From: Candidatus Fermentibacterota bacterium
GTDB taxonomy: Bacteria > Fermentibacterota > Fermentibacteria > Fermentibacterales > Fermentibacteraceae
Length of the DNA: 64,000 nucleotides
Assembly (NCBI GenBank): GCA_002748705.1
Contig: PDSZ01000034.1
Location: 11,415 to 75,414, forward strand
Reading direction: 5' to 3'
Positions 8,080-17,096 of this stretch are shown one piece after another. Below the pieces are notes generated by a model that worked only from the letters and a program-made list of their open reading frames with translations, made no database searches and had not been told where the DNA came from. Position numbers and translations under genes: made by a program. How positions within the stretch are numbered: position 1 is the first letter of the stretch; each line of letters opens with the position of its first letter.

Positions 8080-9496
8080 TCTTTCTGAAGAGTTTGTCCC
8101 CGAGAGAGGAAAGTGAGATTACTGCTATGGTTGTAATAACTGCTCCGTAGGTTTTGTCTATGCTGAACCAGCCCTGATTCTGTGCATGCATTGCAAAGAA
8201 TACAGAGAGGGTTCCCAGAACAAAGGAAAGCTTCACACCAAGAGGAGTAACAAACTTGCGAAGATAGAGGCCGGTCACAATAACTATGGCGCCGATAGCT
8301 CTGATTGCATAGCTGATATAGGCGGTTTCCAGCACAGCTCCCTTCATGAATATTGCAAGAGGTACAGTGACTATGCTTACAAGCAGCACCAGCTTTCGTG
8401 CTGTGGAAATAATTTTTTCGTCATTGGCCTTCTTGTTGATTATGCCGTGGTAGATGTCTTTGGCTGCTATTGTAACCACTGCAAAGTTCACAGGCCCCAC
8501 AGTGGAAAGTATTGCGGCAATTACACCTGCCAGAGCCAATCCCCCCAGTACCGGATGTATGAAGCCTGGAGTCTGAAGAAGTGTTGGAATGGCAGTTTTG
8601 CCCACTACTTCAGTCTCAGGGCTGAAGAAAAGACCTGTTTTGGCCATAAGGCCGAGGAAAGCGGTCATTACACCGAATGGAGCCACCAGAAACCCTGCCA
8701 CAACAGAGGCTTTTCTGGCTGTCTTTACATCCCTTGCAGCGAAGATAGGCTGAATGCTCGCCTGTGCGGCCATTCCTCCGAGAAGTCCTCCGAGAAGCAG
8801 AGCGAAAGCCTTGTTCATACCTGCACTGAACGGGTTGTAGAGGTTTTCAGGGGCGCCTTGAGCAATAAGTGTGGCGCTGAGACCTTCAAATCCGCCGACT
8901 TTGTCAAGACCTATTACGAAAGCCATTCCCAGCCCTGCGAACATGGTAATAAGGTAAAGCATTCCTGTCATTGCCAGGGCGTGCATTCCTCCAAGATAAG
9001 TGTAAAGCATGATAAGCGCTGCTGAGATTATTACAGCCCAGTTCCAGCTCACTCCGAAGAGAGGTGCCATGACGCTTGAGCAGGTTTGAAGCTGTACATA
9101 TGCCAGCACAAGATATGCCACAAGAAAAGCTATAGCTGAAACAGAACGGGCCTGACTGCCGAAAAGGGTCTCTATCATTTCACTGACAGTGTGCACATTC
9201 TTGCTGCGATAGTGTTTTGCAACAGTGAATCCGATGATAACCATTCCTATGGAAGTTGAGATATTGTAAAGGATAGGCTGAAGGGTCATGGTGTTGAAAG
9301 CTTTTTCGCTCACACCTATTGTGCTCATGCCTCCAAGCCATTCCGCCGCCACCACGATGGCGCATACCATGGTTCCCAGGTTTCTTCCTGCAACCAGATA
9401 GTCACTGGCAGATTTGCTGGCAACCTTTCGCGAGAGAAGTCCCAGGACAACCACGATGGCAAAGTAGCCCAAGATGGTGATGCTGTAGATGTTCAT
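8072..9496 (-). CDS. sodium:solute symporter (SSS family)
   Basis: 474 aa with about 12-13 hydrophobic spans. The N-terminal SDYLVAGRNLG motif and the AAEWLGGMSTIGVSEKAF region are typical of the SSS family (PutP/PanF/SGLT fold), as are YTYLGGMHALAMTG and the cluster of small residues in the mid-protein helices. It imports a small solute with Na+. Its place between phosphotransbutyrylase and 2-oxoacid oxidoreductase genes, overlapping the latter by 8 bases, suggests it brings in the amino acid or 2-oxoacid fermented by this operon. Transport specificity is inference from context. Confidence 0.9.
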   Translation of the reverse strand: MNIYSITILGYFAIVVVLGLLSRKVASKSASDYLVAGRNLGTMVCAIVVAAEWLGGMSTIGVSEKAFNTMTLQPILYNISTSIGMVIIGFTVAKHYRSKNVHTVSEMIETLFGSQARSVSAIAFLVAYLVLAYVQLQTCSSVMAPLFGVSWNWAVIISAALIMLYTYLGGMHALAMTGMLYLITMFAGLGMAFVIGLDKVGGFEGLSATLIAQGAPENLYNPFSAGMNKAFALLLGGLLGGMAAQASIQPIFAARDVKTARKASVVAGFLVAPFGVMTAFLGLMAKTGLFFSPETEVVGKTAIPTLLQTPGFIHPVLGGLALAGVIAAILSTVGPVNFAVVTIAAKDIYHGIINKKANDEKIISTARKLVLLVSIVTVPLAIFMKGAVLETAYISYAIRAIGAIVIVTGLYLRKFVTPLGVKLSFVLGTLSVFFAMHAQNQGWFSIDKTYGAVITTIAVISLSSLGDKLFRKNA

Positions 9497-9523
9497 AAAC
9501 TCATACCTCTGACTTTACTGGGT

Positions 9524-10459
9524 TTAACTGTTCTTGTCTGCAAGCGATTTGCTGTGGACGATAGCCCTTGCCATTGCCATGGAGTTAAGCCTGTTCTCCA
9601 TGTTGTCCGAGCGGGAGTTAAGTACAGCAGGTACCGATGCTCCGAATACCAGACCTCCCCATTTGGCGCTACCGTGGAACTTGTAACTTTTTCCAAGAGA
9701 ATTTGCCGTTTCCAGGTTGGGAGCGATTATCATGTCTGCCTGGCCGCAAACCTGTGAATTGAGCAGTTTCTTTGTTTTTGCCGATTCAGCTGAAATTGCC
9801 GCATCATATCCCAGAGGCCCCTCAACTATGAAACCGGGGAGCTGCCCCCGTTCAGACATTATCTGAAGCGCCGCCGCATCAACTGTGGACTGGATTCTGC
9901 TGTTAACTGTCTCTACTGCTGAAAGGGCAGCCACTCTTATCGGAGCAATGCCCAATGCCTTCCAGAGGGGAAGGGAGTTCTTTATGACAGCAGCTTTCTC
10001 CCTGAGGTCGGGAGAGATAAGGATTGCGTTGTCTGTCATGGCAATAAACTTTGGAAGGGAAGGCATTTCAAAGAGGCTCAGGTTTGAGAGAACAGGGGAA
10101 ACCTTGATTCCTCTATCCTGATGAAGAATGGCTTTGAGATAACCGTCAGACTTAACCTTGCCTTTGACCAGTATTTTAGCGCCGTTTTCCCTTACAGCCT
10201 CTACTGCAAGCCTGTTCATCTCAGGTTCGTTGTTACAGGGAAGTATTCTGTAGAGAGAAAGGTCATCACCTGATTCGGTGATTATCTTCTTGAGTGTTTC
10301 CTCAGGGCCGGTTAGATAGCAGGTTCCCAGGAATCCGATTTCATGGCCCTGTTTAATGCTCTCAACCACGCTGGTATCAGCACCGCCTGCAACGGATAAA
10401 TCAACTGGTGAAAGATTTGCAACAGCCTGGTGAAGCTCACTGAAATTACTGATGGTCAT
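9524..10459 (-). CDS. ptb: phosphate butyryltransferase / phosphate acyltransferase
   Basis: 311 aa. Shows the PTA_PTB fold features: LVKGKVKSDGYLKAIL (about 97-112), LISPDL, EGPLGYDAA around residue 213, a C-terminal MIIAPNLETANSLGKS and KFHGSAKWGGLVFGASVPAVLNSRSD. Ptb converts acyl-CoA and phosphate to acyl-phosphate. It is followed 27 bases later by the symporter and overlaps the stop of the kinase gene by one base. Together with butyrate kinase it makes ATP from butyryl-, isobutyryl- or isovaleryl-CoA. The length and DNSR/SRSDxxENR ending separate it from acetate-type Pta. Confidence 0.9.
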   Translation of the reverse strand: MTISNFSELHQAVANLSPVDLSVAGGADTSVVESIKQGHEIGFLGTCYLTGPEETLKKIITESGDDLSLYRILPCNNEPEMNRLAVEAVRENGAKILVKGKVKSDGYLKAILHQDRGIKVSPVLSNLSLFEMPSLPKFIAMTDNAILISPDLREKAAVIKNSLPLWKALGIAPIRVAALSAVETVNSRIQSTVDAAALQIMSERGQLPGFIVEGPLGYDAAISAESAKTKKLLNSQVCGQADMIIAPNLETANSLGKSYKFHGSAKWGGLVFGASVPAVLNSRSDNMENRLNSMAMARAIVHSKSLADKNS

Positions 10460-11640
10460 TACATGCTCCTGACGCCGAAGGGTACCGAATGGAACTCTCC
10501 GTTTTCATCCCTGAAACTGAGCAGGGGATCCATTTCGCCACCGGTTCTTATACAGTCCGGCCACTGAAGAGGTTCTTCTTTTCCACTCACAACCCTGAGA
10601 AGTCCGGAGGCTATCGCCTCATTCTCATTTCCGCCAGGGAAAACATGAACCTCAGACAGGGCACTGCACTTCTTCTTAATTCGTTCTACAACGAAAGGAG
10701 AGTTGGCAACACCGCCGGTGACAATTATTCCGTGAATATTAAAGTCCAGCACCGATGCCATAGCTCCGATCTCCTTGCATATCTGGTAGATCATCGCATC
10801 AAGAATGAATGCTGCGAAGCCGTCACCTTCAGCTGCTCTTCTGCCAGCCTCCCGAACATCTTTAGTGCCAAGATAGCCATAGAGACCTCCGCCGCCGTAA
10901 AGCTTTTTGTGGAGTTCATCTTTGGTGTATTTTCCAGAGAAGCAAGCCTCGAAAAGGGGAATAGGAGGAACGCCGCCTGCCCTTTCAGGGGTGAATGGGG
11001 CGCCTTCCATACGGTTGTCGCTGTCTATGATTTTTCCACCTGCAACCGGCGCAATGGAAAAACCGCCTCCAAGATGGCATGCCACGCATCTGATTTCCTC
11101 AAAACTCATTGAGAGCTGTTCCGCCAGTTTTCTCACAGTCGCCCGAATATTAAGTGCATGTACATAGGAGAATCTGGGAAGCTCAGGTACTCCGGATATT
11201 CTGGAAACAGGTGTTATCTCATCTACACCCACCGGATCTGCCACGAAAGCAGGAGCATTCATCAGGGCTGCGATTCTGAACGCTATAGGTGCGCCAAGGT
11301 TGGATGCGTGGTGATAAACAGGGGTATTAAGGCTGAAATCAGCCAGCTCCTGATTTACTGAGATAAGTCCGCTGGGAACAGGCGGCAGCATTCCTCCCAG
11401 TGCGCCCACTGCAGCCACAACTGCACCAGCAGGCAGATTGTTCTGGAAGTACTCTCTGGTCAGTTCCTCACGGTAGTCTATCTGGCCGGATATGGTTGAA
11501 TACCTGGCGTAGAGATCGTCAGGGTGTTCTATGGTTTTGCTGTTGTAATGGTCCAGTTCACCTGCTGAGGTGATTCGGTAAATGGAACACTTGGTTGTGG
11601 TAGAACCAGTGTTCAGAACAAGTAGGAACCTTTTCTGCAA
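10459..11640 (-). CDS. buk: butyrate kinase
   Basis: About 393 aa from a TTG start at 11640, chosen because AGGTGAG lies 4 bases upstream; the open frame extends to an ATG at 11712 with another at 11655, but those add non-family residues. ASKHA-fold motifs are clear: LVLNTGSTTTKCSIY at the N-terminus (phosphate 1), CHLGGGFSIAPVAGGKIIDSDNRMEGAPF (phosphate 2), and GIIVTGGVANSPF (adenosine). LDFNIHG and AFVADPVGVDEI are typical of Buk. It makes ATP and a carboxylic acid from acyl-phosphate and is the first gene of the minus-strand cluster, so the promoter should lie in 11641-11825. Confidence 0.92.
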   Translation of the reverse strand: MQKRFLLVLNTGSTTTKCSIYRITSAGELDHYNSKTIEHPDDLYARYSTISGQIDYREELTREYFQNNLPAGAVVAAVGALGGMLPPVPSGLISVNQELADFSLNTPVYHHASNLGAPIAFRIAALMNAPAFVADPVGVDEITPVSRISGVPELPRFSYVHALNIRATVRKLAEQLSMSFEEIRCVACHLGGGFSIAPVAGGKIIDSDNRMEGAPFTPERAGGVPPIPLFEACFSGKYTKDELHKKLYGGGGLYGYLGTKDVREAGRRAAEGDGFAAFILDAMIYQICKEIGAMASVLDFNIHGIIVTGGVANSPFVVERIKKKCSALSEVHVFPGGNENEAIASGLLRVVSGKEEPLQWPDCIRTGGEMDPLLSFRDENGEFHSVPFGVRSM

Positions 11641-11825
11641 TGTACTCACCTGCATTCTTCTGAAACAGTATTCCAGCCGAATAAATACGGCTTTCAAATG
11701 TCGGTCAAACATATTGCAAAGCCTTTAAGGGGAAAAGGGTAAATCTTTCTTAAAAGAGCATGTTATCCACACACGGTTGTGACTTGTATATTTTACGCCT
11801 GAACCTGTTTTCAGGAGGATGGGAA
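11641..11825. promoter_or_regulatory. divergent intergenic region between fermentation operon and amidase gene
   Basis: 185 bases separate the TTG start of buk (minus) from the TTG start of the amidase gene (plus). It must contain promoters for both directions. AT-rich stretches occur at 11725-11760 and 11788-11800, and AGGAGG (11813-11818) is the amidase ribosome binding site. I could not assign convincing -35/-10 boxes or an operator palindrome by eye. Confidence 0.4.
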
Positions 11826-12602
11826 TTGAAGATTACACTCAGACTTGCAGAACTTCCAATCACAGGAAGCTGGAGCCTGTGCATGGAGAATGCTGTTAAA
11901 GCGTCTGCGATAAAACCATTGCCAGATGTGCTTCTTCTGCCGGAGCTGTTCACCATCGGTTTTGTTCTTGACTCAATTGCATCTTCTGCGATCGAAAGGG
12001 AAGAACTCCCTTACCTTCCTCTTGCTGAAGCAGCAAGAAACAGCAAAATATGGATTGCAGGAGGCTCTTTTCCTGTAAGGGTATCAGGCGGAATTGCAAA
12101 CCTCGTTCCTGTATACAACAGTTCAGGTGAACTTGTTCACACAACCTGCAAGGGACATCTCTTCAGGAATATGGGTGAACACACTGCTTTTATTCCGGGA
12201 AATCCTTCAGGGGTGTTCGATCTTAAAGGTATCAGAACAGGTGCAGCTGTCTGCTACGACCTGAGGTTTCCTGAGCTGTTCAGAAAACTGACAATCAAAG
12301 GAGCTGAGCTGCTGCTGCTTCCTGCCCAGTGGCCTCAGGTCAGAAACGGGGTTTTCAGAAGTCTTCTTGTTGCCAGATCCTCAGAGGCTCAGGTATTCAC
12401 TGCAGGGTGCAATCTCGGAGGAGAACACCTGGGAGTTTCCTATAACGGAGGCGGCGGTGTGGTTTCACCTTCAGGTCAGTTTCTGGATTATGATGAAGCA
12501 GCTTCAGGAGTAAGGGATTTCTTAATTGATACTGATCTGGTGCAAAGAGAAAGGGAAAGAATAAACTGTCTTAATGACAGGAGACCGGAGGTATATGAAT
12601 AG
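11826..12602 (+). CDS. carbon-nitrogen hydrolase (nitrilase superfamily, omega-amidase-like)
   Basis: 258 aa from TTG 11826, chosen because AGGAGG precedes it by 7 bases; the upstream in-frame ATG (11760) lacks a site. The catalytic triad is in place: Glu40 (LLLPELFTIGF), Lys109 (TCKGHLF), Cys143 (AAVCYDLRFPEL). LLLPAQWP after the cysteine is typical of the Nit2/omega-amidase branch. Such enzymes hydrolyse 2-oxoglutaramate/2-oxosuccinamate or other small amides, which would fit nitrogen handling next to an amino-acid fermentation operon; that link is inference. The stop codon overlaps the start of the next gene by one base. Confidence 0.88.
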   Translation: MKITLRLAELPITGSWSLCMENAVKASAIKPLPDVLLLPELFTIGFVLDSIASSAIEREELPYLPLAEAARNSKIWIAGGSFPVRVSGGIANLVPVYNSSGELVHTTCKGHLFRNMGEHTAFIPGNPSGVFDLKGIRTGAAVCYDLRFPELFRKLTIKGAELLLLPAQWPQVRNGVFRSLLVARSSEAQVFTAGCNLGGEHLGVSYNGGGGVVSPSGQFLDYDEAASGVRDFLIDTDLVQRERERINCLNDRRPEVYE

Positions 12603-13777
12603 TGGAACTGAAAAACTCAAGTCCCTTCAGAGTCTCCATTTCGGTAATTGCTGTCCTTCTTTTGGCGGTAATTCTGAGGCTGGGCGCTCCCATACTTGTA
12701 AAGATATCAATTGCACTCTTCTTTGCTTTGCTTATATCTCCTTCTGTCAGGTCCACCACCAGGAATGTAGACCGTCTTCTTCAAAAGCTGTTTAAACGCT
12801 ATCGCAGGAGGGGAGACCGCAGCCAATCAAATCTTGCCAATGTGATAGGTACCTCTCTGGTGCTGGTTATGGCTCTTTTACTGATTTCCCTGTTTTTCTT
12901 CCTCATGTACGGAACTCTAAGCCTTCTGGTGAGCAGAAAAGACGATATGGTAAGCAATATCGTTCATCCTGTGGTGGAATTCGTTGAGAATGCTCAGAAC
13001 CAATGGATTCCGGGAATGTATGACATGCTCGGTCTGGAGAATGTGGGAGAGGTAACTGCTGAAACCGATCGAATAATTGAAGGCAAAGAGGACTTTCAAT
13101 CCCACAGACCGGTAGAAGAGGGATCCTTCCCGGTCGCATCAATAATTCCAACAGCAGCAGGACTGGTAGGTTCAGTAACAGGTTTCATGATTAATACGGT
13201 TATCATAACAATGCTTACTGTTTTCATGGTGAACGGAAGAAGGCTCTTTGCCGAGAAGCTGCGAGATATGGATATGGAGGAGTATGCCAGATACCTGAAG
13301 GTAATCAGAGCTGTGGAGAATGTCCCCAGGAAGTACCTCATGGCAAAATTGACTACCAGTTCCCTTACAGGACTTCTTATAGGTGCAGGTCTTGTCATAA
13401 TGGGTTTTCAGGTGGATGAAGCCTTCATCTGGTCCATAACTGCAATGGTTCTGAACTTCGTACCATTCTTCGGCTCAATTGTCGCCGGTGTAATGATCGC
13501 TCTCTATGTGATGAGTCTTGGCGGCTTTCAGCTTGGGCTTATTGCAGCGATTATGGTTACTGTTCTTAACAATGTTGTTTCCAATGTGATAGAACCAAAT
13601 TATTTTGGAGATGTACTTCCCATAGGGAAGGTTACCATACTGCTCTGTGTGATAGTATGGGGCTATCTCTGGGGTGTGGTAGGGATTTTCCTCGCCGTTC
13701 CTGTCACCATAATAATCAAGGTTCTTCTTGAGCAGACCACAGGCAGGAACGCCCTGGTCGCAGCAATGGAGGTATGA
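12602..13777 (+). CDS. AI-2E family transporter (PerM-like permease)
   Basis: 391 aa from GTG 12602, overlapping the preceding stop by one base; GGAGG lies about 11 bases upstream. Two N-terminal hydrophobic spans, a spacer, a third span (about 82-108), a soluble stretch (residues 115-175), then five C-terminal spans with VLNFVPFFGSIVAGV and NVIEPNYFGDVLPIGKV, the diagnostic signatures of PF01594. Family members include AI-2 exporters (TqsA), Na+/H+ antiporters and uncharacterised permeases, so the substrate cannot be given. It overlaps the downstream gingipain-like gene by 4 bases (ATGA), which implies a single transcript. Confidence 0.88.
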   Translation: MELKNSSPFRVSISVIAVLLLAVILRLGAPILVKISIALFFALLISPSVRSTTRNVDRLLQKLFKRYRRRGDRSQSNLANVIGTSLVLVMALLLISLFFFLMYGTLSLLVSRKDDMVSNIVHPVVEFVENAQNQWIPGMYDMLGLENVGEVTAETDRIIEGKEDFQSHRPVEEGSFPVASIIPTAAGLVGSVTGFMINTVIITMLTVFMVNGRRLFAEKLRDMDMEEYARYLKVIRAVENVPRKYLMAKLTTSSLTGLLIGAGLVIMGFQVDEAFIWSITAMVLNFVPFFGSIVAGVMIALYVMSLGGFQLGLIAAIMVTVLNNVVSNVIEPNYFGDVLPIGKVTILLCVIVWGYLWGVVGIFLAVPVTIIIKVLLEQTTGRNALVAAMEV

Positions 13778-16083
13778 TGTTATTCCTGTTTCTTTTAGCA
13801 GCACTTACCGCTGGAACCGTTCAGCTTGACTGGACAGCGTCTTCAGAACCACAGGTTATCAGTGGTGTGCTTGGCGAGCGAATTGTTATGGAAGGGGCTG
13901 TTCCTTTCGGTAGCCCTGGTGACCCTGCTGTACCGGTTATACCGGTAACTGCAGCTATTCCTGCCGGAGCGGTAGTGGATGGTGTTGAAATCATCAGCTC
14001 TTCATGGGAAAGACTGGACATGAGTTTCAGGCCTATGGCTGTACAGAATGCTGCTCCCGTATCACGGCCTGAGGAGTTCACCATAACTGTTCCCAACCCT
14101 GATGCCTTTTCCCGAAATATCAAAACTGAAGTACTCTTTTCAGGGCAGGGCACTCTCATGGGCTATCCTGTTGCTGATTTCCTTATAAGACCTTTTGCCT
14201 GGGACCCGGTTACAGAGAACCTGACCTTTTCAAGATCAGTCAGCTTTGAGATTTCGTATCACCTTGAAGATCGGGCGGAGCAGATTCCCTCAAGGGGTAT
14301 TGCAGGTTCTCAGGTAATTAGTCAAATCATGAACACAGCAGTACTCAATTCCGGCGACCTGCCGGTAGTGTCTGCTGCCACAGATCTTCCCTACGGCGAA
14401 TACCTGATCATCGCCGACGACAATCTTGCTGCAGCCTTTGAACCATTGGCTCAAATGAAAACCTGGAAAGGTGTTCAGACTCAAATAGTCACAATGTCAT
14501 CAGTACTTTCAGGAGCTTCAGGAGTTGATAATGCCCAGAAGCTGAGAAACTTCCTCTTTGACATCTATCAGAATAATCCTCCTACATACATTCTTCTTGC
14601 AGGCGACACTCCAGGTGTGCCTCACAGGAACTGCTACGCAACTGCGGAAGGATACACAGGGGATCCTTCAAGTGACCTGTACTATCAGGATATGAATGAT
14701 ACAGCCCCCGGCGTGGATGCCTGGAATCTGGATGGTGATAATCTCTGGGGAGAACTGAACGGTCAGGACAACATGGACTACCACCCTGATTATGTTCTGG
14801 GCAGGGCTTCTGTGGAAACAGCAGCTGAAGCTGAGACATTTGTAAACAAGGTACTGGTCTGGGAGGATGCACCGGATACCGATGACTGGTACACCTCCAT
14901 GGGGTTCACCACCGGTGTTCTCTGGAGCAGCCCGTACTGTCCCGGTTCTGCCGGCAAGGAGAAGGTGGACACTCTGTACACTCCTTCCACCTGGACTATT
15001 ACCAAGCTTTATGATAGTGCAGGCACTCAGAGCTACACAGCGACAATGGCAATGCTCAACCAGGGCAGGCAGCTTGTGAACCACGCAGGACACGGCAGTG
15101 AAGACGGTGTTTCAATTGGAACCGGTTATCTGGACACAGACGATTTCATGGGGCTTACCAACATCTCGGTAAACGGCAGACCTACTATCTGGAATACCAT
15201 TGCCTGCCTTTCCGGTTCTTTCGATACAGGAACATGTTTTGCCGAGGCATGGATAAGGTCTCCAGGCGGCGGCGGTTTCTGCATAATGAATACCCGCTAC
15301 GGTTGGGGAGAGCCTGCGGAGCCTGGTGACCAGTGGAGTGAACTGGTGGACCAGGAGTTCTTCGCGAAGTTCTTCAATGAAGACATGTACAATCTGGGAA
15401 CGGCTTTCATGATGGCCAAGGACGAATTCATACCTCTGATTCCCTCAGACACCCATTACGACTGGATAGCCAAGAGCAATACCCTCTTCGGAGATCCTGA
15501 GCTTCCCATGTACACACAGGTTCCTGCAGAACTTCAGCTGACAGGTGTGGATGTTGTCCAGGGCATTCAGGAACTGACTGTTACAGTCACCTCTGAAGGA
15601 TCACCTGTGGAAGGCGCACGAGTATGCCTTCTTCAGGGACAGTGGGATCAGCCTGTAACCTATGCAGTGGCCCTCACAGATCCTTCCGGAGCAGCAACTC
15701 TCACATGGACCGATCCTCTTCCTGCAAGCCCTGATCAGGTCAGAGTAACTGCATGGGCCAGGGATCATATAACCAGCACTGACCTTTACGATATAGGTTC
15801 AAACGGTGTTGAGGAGGAGCAGGGCTCACAGGTGCCGGCATTCACAGTGAACGCTTCCAATCCTGTAACTGGAACTGCATCCATAAGCTGGGAACTCCCG
15901 TCAGTACAGATAGCCTCCATTGACATAGTAGACCTTTCCGGAAGAACAGTTCACAGTTACCGGCTGCATGGCACTTCAGGCTCGTTCAGCTGGAATACTT
16001 CAGCTGACCCTGCAGGAGTCTACTTCATCAGAATGATAACTGATACAGGCAGCATTACCCGCCACATGGCAGTGGTGAGGTAG
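13774..16083 (+). CDS. gingipain-like C25 cysteine peptidase with C-terminal sorting domain
   Basis: 769 aa. Residues 1-15 are a signal peptide. A propeptide-like region (20-200) precedes the caspase-like catalytic domain: YLIIADDN (210), TYILLAGDTPGVPH, YVLGRASVETAAEAE, the catalytic histidine in NHAGHGS (His440) and the cysteine in NTIACLSGSFD (Cys478), followed by FAEAWIRSPGGG. After an Ig-like linker (about 535-670) comes a T9SS-type sorting domain (NPVTGTASISWELP, VDLSGRTV, PAGVYFIRM) to the C-terminus. It should be secreted to the cell surface and cleave proteins, feeding peptides into amino-acid fermentation. It overlaps the upstream permease gene by 4 bases. Confidence 0.92.
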   Translation: MMLFLFLLAALTAGTVQLDWTASSEPQVISGVLGERIVMEGAVPFGSPGDPAVPVIPVTAAIPAGAVVDGVEIISSSWERLDMSFRPMAVQNAAPVSRPEEFTITVPNPDAFSRNIKTEVLFSGQGTLMGYPVADFLIRPFAWDPVTENLTFSRSVSFEISYHLEDRAEQIPSRGIAGSQVISQIMNTAVLNSGDLPVVSAATDLPYGEYLIIADDNLAAAFEPLAQMKTWKGVQTQIVTMSSVLSGASGVDNAQKLRNFLFDIYQNNPPTYILLAGDTPGVPHRNCYATAEGYTGDPSSDLYYQDMNDTAPGVDAWNLDGDNLWGELNGQDNMDYHPDYVLGRASVETAAEAETFVNKVLVWEDAPDTDDWYTSMGFTTGVLWSSPYCPGSAGKEKVDTLYTPSTWTITKLYDSAGTQSYTATMAMLNQGRQLVNHAGHGSEDGVSIGTGYLDTDDFMGLTNISVNGRPTIWNTIACLSGSFDTGTCFAEAWIRSPGGGGFCIMNTRYGWGEPAEPGDQWSELVDQEFFAKFFNEDMYNLGTAFMMAKDEFIPLIPSDTHYDWIAKSNTLFGDPELPMYTQVPAELQLTGVDVVQGIQELTVTVTSEGSPVEGARVCLLQGQWDQPVTYAVALTDPSGAATLTWTDPLPASPDQVRVTAWARDHITSTDLYDIGSNGVEEEQGSQVPAFTVNASNPVTGTASISWELPSVQIASIDIVDLSGRTVHSYRLHGTSGSFSWNTSADPAGVYFIRMITDTGSITRHMAVVR

Positions 16084-16128
16084 AAAGGACGAATCCTGAA
16101 GGAACTCAAGAGAGAGAATGGCCTTGCT

Positions 16129-16512
16129 GTGCTCAGGTTTGACAAGGGGGAGGATTTCATCCCTTCCTTCACCGCCTGGCTTGAGAAGAACAGTATAGAA
16201 TCTGCTACGGTCATCTGCGGTATCGGAATGCTGAAGGATATGGAGATAGGGCGCTATGACGGCAGGGAATACACCAGAATGACCGAACCTGAATCCTGTG
16301 AAATACTTTCCCTTCAGGGCAGCGTTTCCATGAAGGAAGGGGCCAGGTTCGTCCATATGCATGTTTCCTACGCCAACCATGATTTTCAGGCGATAGGGGG
16401 GCACCTGTTCAGCGGAATCGTCTCAATGACCATTGAGCTGGTGGTTGCTCCAATGACTCCCGGACTGGTCAGAAAACCTGCCGGAGGAGTTTTCTGGCAG
16501 ATGGACAGCTGA
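16129..16512 (+). CDS. PPC (DUF296) domain DNA-binding-like protein
   Basis: 127 aa from GTG 16129. Single-domain PPC/PCD protein: LRFDKGEDF, VICGIGMLKDMEIGRYD, SCEILSLQGSVS, HMHVSYANHDFQAIGGHLFSG and AVTIELVV-like VSMTIELVV. The HxH (HMH) and downstream His resemble the metal site of the small bacterial trimeric members. The start is doubtful: the frame stays open back to the preceding gene's TAG (16081-16083) and the upstream residues KELKRENGLAV fit the domain, but no ATG/GTG/TTG lies there in frame. A non-canonical start (ATC or CTG near 16093-16098 behind AAAGGA) is possible. Role unknown. Confidence 0.8.
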   Translation: MLRFDKGEDFIPSFTAWLEKNSIESATVICGIGMLKDMEIGRYDGREYTRMTEPESCEILSLQGSVSMKEGARFVHMHVSYANHDFQAIGGHLFSGIVSMTIELVVAPMTPGLVRKPAGGVFWQMDS

Positions 16513-16559
16513 GACTTGACTTATGCGAGGCTGTTATTATCTTACGCAGGCTTCGCAAG

Positions 16560-16636
16560 GGGGCTGTAGCTCAGTTGGTATGAGCACTTGACTGGCAGTC
16601 AAGGGGTCACGGGTTCGATCCCCGTCAGCTCCACCA
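16560..16636 (+). tRNA. tRNA-Ala (anticodon GGC)
   Basis: Cloverleaf drawn by hand: acceptor GGGGCTG/CAGCTCC (one G-T pair), D arm GCTC..GAGC, anticodon stem CTTGA/TCAAG with loop CTGGCAG giving anticodon GGC, and T arm with GGTTCGATC. The 3' CCA is encoded (16634-16636). Confidence 0.95.
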
Positions 16637-16640
16637 GAAT

Positions 16641-16664
16641 ACCGCCGTCCTTTCGGGCGGCGGT
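16641..16664 (+). terminator. Rho-independent terminator after tRNA-Ala
   Basis: A 10-bp GC-rich stem (16641-16650/16655-16664, one T-G pair) with a TTTC loop, 4 bases after the tRNA CCA, followed by TTGCTATTTCC. Confidence 0.8.
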
Positions 16665-16811
16665 TGCTATTTCCTCAAGCGAGGCAAGGGGTTGCACCCT
16701 GTGGCTTTATTGTCTATCTTACCTGCTCCAAGAGTAAACACAGCATTTTTCACCAAGTGCTAAATGCGTTTGTTGCAAGTAGTAACATCGTAAAAAAAAC
16801 AGGAGGAAGAA

Positions 16812-17096
16812 ATGACCAAGGCAGATATCGTTGCCAACATTTCGGACGAGACAGGACTTACCAAGAAGGAAGTTGCCTCTGTCGTCAACCAGTTCTTCGC
16901 AGAGGTCAGAGACGCTCTCTACGGACACGAGCACATTGAAATCAGAGGATTCGGAACATTCAAGGTTGTTGAGCGCAACCCCAGAATGGCACGGAATCCC
17001 CATACAAAAGAAGCTGTTGCGGTTCCACGCAGACATGTTCCTTTCTTCAAGTTCTCAAAGACAGTGAAGACAAAGGTTGCAAAGGCGGGAAAGTAG
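16812..17096 (+). CDS. hup: HU/IHF family DNA-binding protein
   Basis: 94 aa, typical HU length. MTKADIVANISDETGLTKKEV at the N-terminus, the central IEIRGFGTFKVVERNPRMARNPHTKE (HU signature with the proline-tipped arm RNPHT), and a C-terminal PFFKFSKTVK. AGGAGG lies 6 bases upstream of the ATG. It bends and compacts DNA as a homodimer or as one half of an IHF-like pair. The 31-codon ribosomal-type gene starts immediately after its TAG, with no gap. Confidence 0.95.
   Translation: MTKADIVANISDETGLTKKEVASVVNQFFAEVRDALYGHEHIEIRGFGTFKVVERNPRMARNPHTKEAVAVPRRHVPFFKFSKTVKTKVAKAGK

Noticed and set aside
8186..9025. 279-codon plus-strand ORF opposite the symporter gene
   Set aside because: It is a shadow of the symporter, with implausible Cys/His-rich composition and no ribosome binding site.
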